Assembly: GCF_020164485.1 (NCBI RefSeq)
Contig: NZ_JAIQZA010000037.1
Coordinates: forward strand, 1 to 39,855
DNA: 39,855 nt
Reading direction: 5' to 3'
From: Salegentibacter tibetensis
Lineage (GTDB): Bacteria; Bacteroidota; Bacteroidia; Flavobacteriales; Flavobacteriaceae
Shown: in pieces, positions 34,559 through 39,855 of the stretch
Position numbering within the stretch: the stretch's first letter is position 1
How the letters are laid out: the number at the start of each line of letters is the position of its first letter
Made by a program: the position numbers and the translations under genes
Notes under the pieces: model-generated
Databases searched by the model: none
The model's input: the letters and a program-made list of their open reading frames with translations, nothing else
What the model was told of the DNA's origin: nothing

Positions 34559-34705
34559 ATCTTTGGATTATTCTTACATTTGTGATGTAAAAATAGAAAT
34601 AAACACGGGAAGTTTGAGGGAATCGCCCAGAACAAATCTAAAATTCGTTACGGATTTGAACTGGTAAAATCCATATCAGGAATAAATCCCGATAATTATA
34701 AGCAG
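34559..34705. promoter_or_regulatory. Divergent promoter region between ribE and pdxA
   Basis: On the minus strand TAGATTTG (complement of 34633-34640) matches the flavobacterial -7 box TAnnTTTG, about 75 bp before the riboflavin synthase start. Going right, TACATTTG (34575-34582) matches the same box for pdxA but no TTG is placed at the usual distance upstream. I see no FMN riboswitch-like structure. Confidence 0.35.
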
Positions 34706-35752
34706 ATGAAGCACGCAGAAAAGGTGAAGTTAGGAATAAGCATAGGAGATTTAAATGGAATTGGAAGTGAGATAATGCTTAAAACCTTTGATGATTCCCG
34801 GATGCTGGATTTTTGTACACCGGTGATCTTTGCTTCTACCAAAGTACTCACATTTTTAAAAAAGCATTTTAACCTTTCTTTGAATTACCAGGGAATAGAC
34901 GATGCGTCTAAAGCGATAGACGGAAAAATTAACGTGGTGAATGTTTGGAAAGAAGGAGTGAATATTAAATTTGGGGAAGAAGATCCTCAAATTGGAGAAT
35001 ACGCTTTTAAATCTCTACAAGCCGCAACCAAAGCGCTAAAAGAAGATGAAATAGATGTGCTGGTTACAGCGCCTATCAACAAACACAGTATACAGTCGGC
35101 TGAATTTAATTTTCCCGGGCATACCGATTACCTGGCAAAAGAACTGGAAGGGGAAAGCCTTATGTTTATGATCACCGATACCTTAAAGATCGGTTTACTT
35201 ACAGATCACGTAGCACTTAAAGATATTGCCAATACGATTACGCCGGAATTAATTGAAAAAAAACTGGAGATTATTCAACAAACCTTAAGACAGGATTTTA
35301 GGGTGCAGAAGCCTAAGATCGCGGTTTTGGGAATAAATCCGCATAGTGGCGATAATGGGGTTATTGGAAAAGAAGATGAAGAGATTTTAAAACCAACGGT
35401 TCAGAAATTACGCGATAAAGGCGATCTCGTTTTCGGCCCGTTTTCGGCCGATAGTTTTTTCGGTTCAAAAAATTATGTGAATTTTGATGCGGTGGTAGCT
35501 TCCTATCATGACCAGGGATTAATTCCTTTTAAAACCCTTTCTTTTGGAAATGGGGTGAATTTCACCGCCGGGTTAAGTAAAGTGAGAACATCTCCGGACC
35601 ATGGTACCGCTTTTGAGATTGCGGGAACGAATTCAGCTAATATCAATTCTTTTAAAGAAGCGGTTTTTCGCGCTATAGAAATTTACAAATGCCGCGAAGA
35701 ATATAAAGAACTGACCAAAAATCCTTTAAAGAAACAGGGTAAAAAGTTATAA
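34706..35752 (+). CDS. pdxA: 4-hydroxythreonine-4-phosphate dehydrogenase
   Basis: NAD-dependent enzyme of 348 residues in the DXP-dependent pathway to pyridoxal 5'-phosphate. Hallmarks in order: KLGISIGDLNGIGSEI (N-terminal family signature), VTAPINKHSIQ, FPGHTDYLAKE with a metal-binding His, LGINPHSGDNGVIGKEDEE with the next His, ASYHDQGLIPFKTLSFGNGV with the third, and RTSPDHGTAFEIAG. All three metal histidines are present. Length is normal. The gene after it has its own promoter box, so pdxA appears to be transcribed alone. Confidence 0.95.
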   Translation: MKHAEKVKLGISIGDLNGIGSEIMLKTFDDSRMLDFCTPVIFASTKVLTFLKKHFNLSLNYQGIDDASKAIDGKINVVNVWKEGVNIKFGEEDPQIGEYAFKSLQAATKALKEDEIDVLVTAPINKHSIQSAEFNFPGHTDYLAKELEGESLMFMITDTLKIGLLTDHVALKDIANTITPELIEKKLEIIQQTLRQDFRVQKPKIAVLGINPHSGDNGVIGKEDEEILKPTVQKLRDKGDLVFGPFSADSFFGSKNYVNFDAVVASYHDQGLIPFKTLSFGNGVNFTAGLSKVRTSPDHGTAFEIAGTNSANINSFKEAVFRAIEIYKCREEYKELTKNPLKKQGKKL

Positions 35753-35795
35753 ACAAATATTTGTTTATAACAGCGCTCTAATTTATTAATTTTTA

Positions 35796-35803
35796 TATAT
35801 TTG
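35796..35803 (+). promoter_or_regulatory. Promoter -7 box for DUF177-rpmF
   Basis: TATATTTG followed by CACCC fits the Bacteroidota -7 element TAnnTTTG and its usual downstream context. It lies about 45 bp before the ATG at 35849. Its position argues against the in-frame start at 35801, which would place the leader inside the promoter. A good -33 TTG at the right distance is not obvious. Confidence 0.5.
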
Positions 35804-35848
35804 CACCCGCCTAAGCCTAAGCGGCCCGGGCAAGAAATTGACGATGAG

Positions 35849-36388
35849 ATGAGGAATTTAGCAGCGTATACAATCCCTTTTGTGGGGTTAAAGCTGGGAA
35901 AACACCAGTTTGAATACGAGATTAATAAGGAGTTCTTTGAGCATTTTGAGTACGACGATTTAAACACCGCCGATGTAAAAATAGATTTATTGTTGGATAA
36001 GAAGACAACAATGATGGAACTTACTTTTAAAGCATCAGGTTCTGTAAACGTAAATTGTGATATTACCAACGAGCCATACGATCAACCTTTAGAAGGAAGT
36101 TTGTTTTTGGTTGTAAAGTTTGGTGAAGAGTTTAATGATGAAAATGAAGAATTACTTATTCTGCCTCACGGGGAGTTTGAAGTAAATGTTCAGCAATATA
36201 TTTACGAGCTTATTGTTTTGTCTATACCGTTAAAAAGGGTTCATCCCGGGGTAGAAGACGGCACTTTAGAATCTGAAGTACTTGATAAACTTGAAGAATT
36301 AAGTATTAATAATAACGAGAATAAAACTGATGAGGATGAAATAGATCCTCGCTGGGATAAATTAAAAAACTTATTAAACGATAAATAA
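35849..36388 (+). CDS. DUF177 (YceD-family) protein
   Basis: Acidic protein of 179 residues from the ATG at 35849 (MRNLAAYTIPFVGLKLGKHQ); this start matches the family, while the longer frame from 35801 would begin with a Pro-rich leader across the promoter. The family landmarks are VKFGEEFNDENEELLILPHGEFEVNVQQYIYE and VHPGVEDGTLESE, close to the C-terminal DPRWDKLKNLLNDK. Members sit before rpmF in most bacteria and have been linked to 23S rRNA or ribosome maturation, though the exact role in this phylum is unclear. The Cys pairs seen in some homologues are reduced to a single Cys (VNCDITNEP). It is 9 bp before rpmF, in one operon. Confidence 0.88.
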   Translation: MRNLAAYTIPFVGLKLGKHQFEYEINKEFFEHFEYDDLNTADVKIDLLLDKKTTMMELTFKASGSVNVNCDITNEPYDQPLEGSLFLVVKFGEEFNDENEELLILPHGEFEVNVQQYIYELIVLSIPLKRVHPGVEDGTLESEVLDKLEELSINNNENKTDEDEIDPRWDKLKNLLNDK

Positions 36389-36397
36389 CAGCAAGCC

Positions 36398-36595
36398 ATG
36401 GCACATCCAAAGAGAAAAATCTCGAAAACCAGAAGAGATAAAAGAAGGACACATTATAAAGCTTCGGTACCTAAAATAGCTACAGATCCTACAACAGGAG
36501 AGGCGCATTTGTACCACAGAGCACACTGGCACGAAGGTAAACTATACTACCGCGGCCAGATATTAATTGACAATACTGAAGAAATAGAAGCTTAA
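36398..36595 (+). CDS. rpmF: Ribosomal protein bL32
   Basis: Small basic protein of 65 residues with the conserved start [20 protein letters not shown], typical for bL32. The C-terminal half ([16 protein letters not shown]-like, then YYRGQILID) has no Cys residues, so this is the zinc-free form normal for Bacteroidota. It lies 9 bp behind the DUF177 gene and is followed by a strong terminator. Confidence 0.96.
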   Translation: MAHPKRKISKTRRDKRRTHYKASVPKIATDPTTGEAHLYHRAHWHEGKLYYRGQILIDNTEEIEA

Positions 36596-36621
36596 TAACA
36601 CATAGAGCTTTAACTTTTTAT

Positions 36622-36650
36622 AAAAACTCTCACCCACGTGGGAGTTTTTT
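36622..36650 (+). terminator. Intrinsic terminator after rpmF
   Basis: AAAAACTCTCAC pairs with GTGGGAGTTTTTT around a CCAC loop (eight G/C-rich pairs with one G-U, extended by A-T pairs), and ends in six T residues. It separates the DUF177-rpmF operon from fabH. Confidence 0.9.
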
Positions 36651-36658
36651 GTTTTAAG

Positions 36659-36688
36659 TTGAATAAGTGCTAAAAAGGCCTTAATTTG
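36659..36688 (+). promoter_or_regulatory. Promoter of the fabH-accB-accC operon
   Basis: TTG (36659-36661) and TTAATTTG (36681-36688) are separated by 19 bp, close to the flavobacterial consensus TTG and TAnnTTTG. The box is followed by CACCCCC, as at the DUF177 promoter. It lies about 87 bp before the fabH ATG. Confidence 0.55.
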
Positions 36689-36774
36689 CACCCCCGTTCA
36701 AAGAAAAATTATTACTTTTCTTTAAATGTTTTTACGTTTTTTTTAGGCGTAAAAGGGGTTTAAAAGTGAAATCT

Positions 36775-37770
36775 ATGAATAAAATCACAGCTGCTATAAC
36801 CGCTGTGGGTGCCTACGTGCCCGAAGATGTGTTGACCAACAAAATGTTGGAGGAGATGGTGGAGACCAATGACGAATGGATCTTCAGCAGAACCGGAATA
36901 AGAGAACGCCGAATACTTAAAGACCCTAATAAAGGAACATCATATTTAGGAATAGAAGCAGCTAAAGATTTAATAAAAAAATCTAATCTCGATCCAAAGG
37001 AGATTGATTTGGTTATTCTTGCTTCTGTCACTCCAGATTTGCCCGTAGCCGCTACAGGTGTTCATGTTGCCACCCAGATTGGTGCTACCAATGCTTTTGC
37101 ATACGACCTGCAGGCTGCCTGTTCAGGATTTTTATATGCGATGTCTACAGCTTCAGCCTATATAGAATCAGGCCGTTATAAAAAAGTAATGGTTATTGGA
37201 GCCGATAAAATGTCTTCTATAATTGATTATACCGATAGAACAACTTGTATTATCTTTGGAGATGGTGCAGGGGCTGTTCTTATGGAACCTAATGAAGAAG
37301 GCTTGGGCTTACAGGATGAGATTCTTAGAAGTGATTCTATTGGTCGCGATTCACTTAGTGTAGAAGCCGGGGGTTCGCTTATGCCGCCTACAGAAATAAC
37401 CGTTGCCCAGAAATTGCATTATGTAAGACAGGACGGTAAAACGGTTTTTAAATATGCAGTTTCGAATATGGCCGGTATTAGCGAAGAAATTATGAAGCGC
37501 AATCAATTAACCAATGAAGATGTAGACTGGCTGGTTGCGCACCAGGCAAATAAACGAATTGTGGGTGCCACGGCAAACCGCATGGGACTTGAAGATAAAA
37601 AAGTGCTTATGAATATTGAGCGCTATGGAAATACAACATCGGCTACTTTGCCATTATTGCTTAGCGATTACGAAAAGCAGTTTAAAAAAGGAGATAATTT
37701 AGTTTTTGCTTCATTTGGAGGCGGTTTCACCTGGGGAGCTACCTACTTAAAATGGGCATATAATTCTTAA
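36775..37770 (+). CDS. fabH: 3-oxoacyl-[ACP] synthase III
   Basis: Condensing enzyme of 331 residues that starts fatty-acid synthesis by joining acetyl-CoA (or branched acyl-CoA) with malonyl-ACP in the cytoplasm. The catalytic triad is complete: C116 in AYDLQAACSGF, H256 in WLVAHQANKRI and N286 in IERYGNTTSATLP. The N-terminal TNDEWIFSRTGIRERR and the C-terminal GGGFTWGA are also typical. I prefer the ATG at 36775 (MNKITAAITAVGAYVP) to the GTG three codons earlier. It stands ahead of accB and accC, so the malonyl-CoA-forming and -using steps are made together. Length is normal. Confidence 0.95.
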   Translation: MNKITAAITAVGAYVPEDVLTNKMLEEMVETNDEWIFSRTGIRERRILKDPNKGTSYLGIEAAKDLIKKSNLDPKEIDLVILASVTPDLPVAATGVHVATQIGATNAFAYDLQAACSGFLYAMSTASAYIESGRYKKVMVIGADKMSSIIDYTDRTTCIIFGDGAGAVLMEPNEEGLGLQDEILRSDSIGRDSLSVEAGGSLMPPTEITVAQKLHYVRQDGKTVFKYAVSNMAGISEEIMKRNQLTNEDVDWLVAHQANKRIVGATANRMGLEDKKVLMNIERYGNTTSATLPLLLSDYEKQFKKGDNLVFASFGGGFTWGATYLKWAYNS

Positions 37771-37789
37771 AAACCAACACCCTAATATT

Positions 37790-38302
37790 ATGGATTTAAA
37801 AGAAATTCAGAATTTAATTAAGTTTGTGGCCAAGTCTGGTGCCAGCGAGGTAAAGCTGGAGACTGGCGATGTTAAAATCACTATTAAAACAGGCTCAGAC
37901 GAGAAAGAGACTATTGTTCAACAAGTGCCTATGGGCGGTCAAATGCAGCAAATGCCCGCACAACCGCAGCCTCAGCAACAACAACAGGCTCCGGCTCCTG
38001 CTCAGGAAAGTCAGCCTCAAAACAAAGAGGAACAAAAAGCACCTGCAGAAGACGATTCAAAATATATTACGGTAAAATCTCCCATAATCGGAACGTTCTA
38101 TCGTAAACCTTCTCCAGATAAACCAACTTTTGTAGAAATTGGAGATTCAATAAAAGAAGGCGATGTACTTTGTGTTATTGAAGCCATGAAACTTTTCAAT
38201 GAAATTGAAAGTGAAGTTTCAGGAAAAATAGTAAAAGTACTGGTAGACGATTCTTCTCCTGTAGAGTTCGATCAGCCTTTATTTTTAGTAGATCCATCAT
38301 AA
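37790..38302 (+). CDS. accB: Biotin carboxyl carrier protein of acetyl-CoA carboxylase
   Basis: Carrier protein of 170 residues. An N-terminal helical region (MDLKEIQNLIKFVAKSGASE) leads into a Pro/Gln/Ala-rich flexible linker (about 47-88, with a run of five Gln). The biotinyl domain (about 90-170) carries the biotin attachment site EAMKLFNEIE with K134. The GTFYRKPSPDKPTFVEIGD thumb segment is typical of AccB. It lies 19 bp after fabH and 54 bp before accC. The biotin carboxylase carboxylates the biotin on K134. Confidence 0.96.
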   Translation: MDLKEIQNLIKFVAKSGASEVKLETGDVKITIKTGSDEKETIVQQVPMGGQMQQMPAQPQPQQQQQAPAPAQESQPQNKEEQKAPAEDDSKYITVKSPIIGTFYRKPSPDKPTFVEIGDSIKEGDVLCVIEAMKLFNEIESEVSGKIVKVLVDDSSPVEFDQPLFLVDPS

Positions 38303-38356
38303 GTTACTACTCATTTAGCTTAAGTAACTTTTTCCAGGGTCAAAAACACAATAGGT

Positions 38357-39712
38357 ATGTTTAAAAAAATATTGATTGCAAACAGGGGCGAAATTGCATT
38401 GCGCATTATTCGTACTTGTAAAGAAATGGGAATTAGCACCGTCGCGGTTTATTCTACCGCAGATGCTGAAAGCCTTCACGTAAGGTTTGCCGACGAGGCC
38501 GTTTGTATTGGTCCTCCGCCCAGTAATTTATCTTATCTAAAAATCTCAAATATTATCGCTGCCGCGGAAATCACCAATGCAGACGCAATTCATCCCGGCT
38601 ACGGTTTTCTTTCTGAAAATGCTAAATTTTCAAAGATTTGCGAAGAGCACGAGATAAAGTTTATCGGTGCCTCACCTGACATGATTTCGAAAATGGGGGA
38701 TAAAGCTACTGCAAAAGCTACTATGAGAGCTGCAGGAGTTCCTTGTGTTCCGGGATCAGAGGGAATAATTAAAGATTTCAAAGAATGCCAGAAACTTGCT
38801 AAAGAAATAGGTTATCCGGTAATGCTTAAGGCTACAGCCGGTGGTGGTGGTAAGGGTATGCGTGCCGTTTGGAAAGAAGAAAATCTTGAGGATGCCTGGG
38901 ATTCTGCACGCCAGGAAGCAGGCGCTTCTTTTGGAAACGACGGGATGTATATGGAAAAGCTTATCGAAGAGCCACGCCATATTGAAATCCAGATTGTGGG
39001 AGATAGCACGGGTAAGGCCTGTCATCTTTCAGAAAGGGATTGCTCTGTACAACGTCGTCACCAGAAATTAACCGAAGAAACCCCTTCACCATTTATGACC
39101 GATAGTCTTCGGAAGAAAATGGGTGAAGCTGCTGTAAAAGCCGCAGAATATATTAAATACGAAGGTGCCGGTACCGTAGAATTTTTGGTAGACAAACACC
39201 GAAACTTCTATTTTATGGAGATGAATACCCGAATTCAGGTAGAGCATCCCATTACTGAGCAGGTTATAGATTACGATCTTATCAGGGAGCAAATTATGGT
39301 AGCTGCAGGAGTGCCAATTTCCGGAAAGAATTATTTCCCGCAATTACACTCCATAGAATGCCGAATTAACGCCGAAGATCCTTTTAACGGATTTAGGCCT
39401 TCCCCGGGTAAAATTACCAATTTACACGCGCCTGGCGGACACGGTGTACGAATAGATACGCACGTTTATAGCGGATACACTATTCCGCCAAACTACGATT
39501 CCATGATCGCCAAATTGATCACTACTGCCCAATCAAGGGAAGAAGCGATCAATAAAATGAAACGCGCGTTGGACGAGTTTGTAATAGAAGGTATAAAAAC
39601 AACTATTCCATTCCATAGACAGCTAATGGATCACCCCGATTATATTGAAGGGAACTATACCACTAAGTTTATGGAAGATTTTAAAATGAAACCACTCGAA
39701 AAAGAGGATTAA
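38357..39712 (+). CDS. accC: Biotin carboxylase subunit of acetyl-CoA carboxylase
   Basis: ATP-grasp carboxylase of 451 residues. The start [20 protein letters not shown] is the family signature. The glycine-rich ATP lid is [26 protein letters not shown] holds metal- and bicarbonate-site residues, and the C-terminal biotin carboxylase domain begins around [13 protein letters not shown]. Length matches the stand-alone AccC of other bacteria. It transfers carboxyl groups to the biotin on the carrier encoded just upstream. The carboxyltransferase subunits are not in this window. Confidence 0.97.
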   Translation: MFKKILIANRGEIALRIIRTCKEMGISTVAVYSTADAESLHVRFADEAVCIGPPPSNLSYLKISNIIAAAEITNADAIHPGYGFLSENAKFSKICEEHEIKFIGASPDMISKMGDKATAKATMRAAGVPCVPGSEGIIKDFKECQKLAKEIGYPVMLKATAGGGGKGMRAVWKEENLEDAWDSARQEAGASFGNDGMYMEKLIEEPRHIEIQIVGDSTGKACHLSERDCSVQRRHQKLTEETPSPFMTDSLRKKMGEAAVKAAEYIKYEGAGTVEFLVDKHRNFYFMEMNTRIQVEHPITEQVIDYDLIREQIMVAAGVPISGKNYFPQLHSIECRINAEDPFNGFRPSPGKITNLHAPGGHGVRIDTHVYSGYTIPPNYDSMIAKLITTAQSREEAINKMKRALDEFVIEGIKTTIPFHRQLMDHPDYIEGNYTTKFMEDFKMKPLEKED

Positions 39713-39855
39713 GTTTTTTATTGTCATTCTGAGACCTGCGGTAAAAAAATTACCTAGCGTAGGATTTTGACGTAATTTTAATGGTAAATATAATGAACCA
39801 CGAGTTAACCGATATAAGTATAGTGTTTCATACCTGTTGCTGAGTATGGTTTTGG
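39713..39855. other. Intergenic end of the window
   Basis: After accC there is GTTTTTTATTGTCATTCTGAG, a piece of a dispersed flavobacterial intergenic repeat (a related GTCATTCTG piece lies at 27829), then an imperfect inverted repeat around ACCTGCGGTAA and TTACCTAGCGTAGG. No coding region is visible before the window ends. Confidence 0.4.

Noticed and set aside
35801-35848. Longer start of the DUF177 protein with a Pro-rich leader
   Set aside because: It would begin within the TATATTTG promoter box and adds residues absent from the family; the ATG at 35849 fits better.
1-39855. CRISPR arrays, rRNA genes, prophage modules
   Set aside because: No regularly spaced repeats of CRISPR type, no rRNA-like sequence and no phage structural genes were seen.

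Overview
The window looks like a chromosomal segment of a marine or soil flavobacterium (Bacteroidota, Flavobacteriaceae; the right-hand gene order and protein sequences recall the Gramella/Salegentibacter/Zunongwangia group, which is an inference). Reasons: A/T-rich DNA, no Shine-Dalgarno sequences, TAnnTTTG-type promoter boxes, lipoproteins with acidic residues after the lipobox cysteine, and the order DUF177 - rpmF - fabH - accB - accC.

Left edge (1-1151): a graveyard of mobile DNA. It holds CCGGAAT-containing repeats like the ends of an IS21-type element, an internally deleted and truncated IS1182-type transposase, and a terminator with GTACAAC repeats.

Main accessory system (1152-24525): an NtrY-like kinase with almost no periplasmic loop and an NtrC-like sigma54 activator face away from a large tripartite exporter locus. 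The locus holds one periplasmic adaptor (4035), a first LolD/MacB-type ATPase (5476), four full-length ~800-residue FtsX/MacB-type permeases (6189, 8644, 11138, 13734), a 16-residue permease stub (16229), a truncated permease (16542) joined by an ATGA overlap to a fifth full permease (17054), a sixth full permease (19674), a second and divergent ATPase (22427) and a TolC-like outer-membrane protein (23113). Inverted repeats built on GAACAC/GTGTTC lie in the regulator-adaptor intergenic region and again in mid-array before the truncated permease. They are good candidates for binding sites of the sigma54 activator, which suggests two co-regulated transcription units. Spacers in the array carry small hairpins, purine-rich repeats and a 48-bp repeat. 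The transported substrate cannot be read from the sequence.

Middle (24687-29303): a putative surface lipoprotein, a frameshifted unknown gene, an 826-bp spacer with paired operator-like palindromes, a secreted SnoaL-like/DUF6616 protein, a 167-bp MITE-like element with GAGGCTGTCTGAAAA termini, and an AI-2E-type permease gene broken by a frameshift at a C5 run.

Sugar mini-locus (29463-33152): a secreted GH16 beta-glucanase, then a lipoprotein with two DUF1080 (3-keto-glycoside hydrolase/lyase) domains, 2 bp ahead of a Tat-exported Gfo/Idh/MocA oxidoreductase. This is the gene set expected for oxidative (3-keto) cleavage of glycosides outside the cytoplasm. The C-terminal remnant of a family-2 glycosyltransferase follows.

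Right end (33761-39855): a 69-residue PID-CTERM-like mini-protein, riboflavin synthase on the minus strand, then the housekeeping run pdxA, DUF177/YceD, rpmF, fabH, accB, accC, with a clear terminator and promoter between rpmF and fabH.
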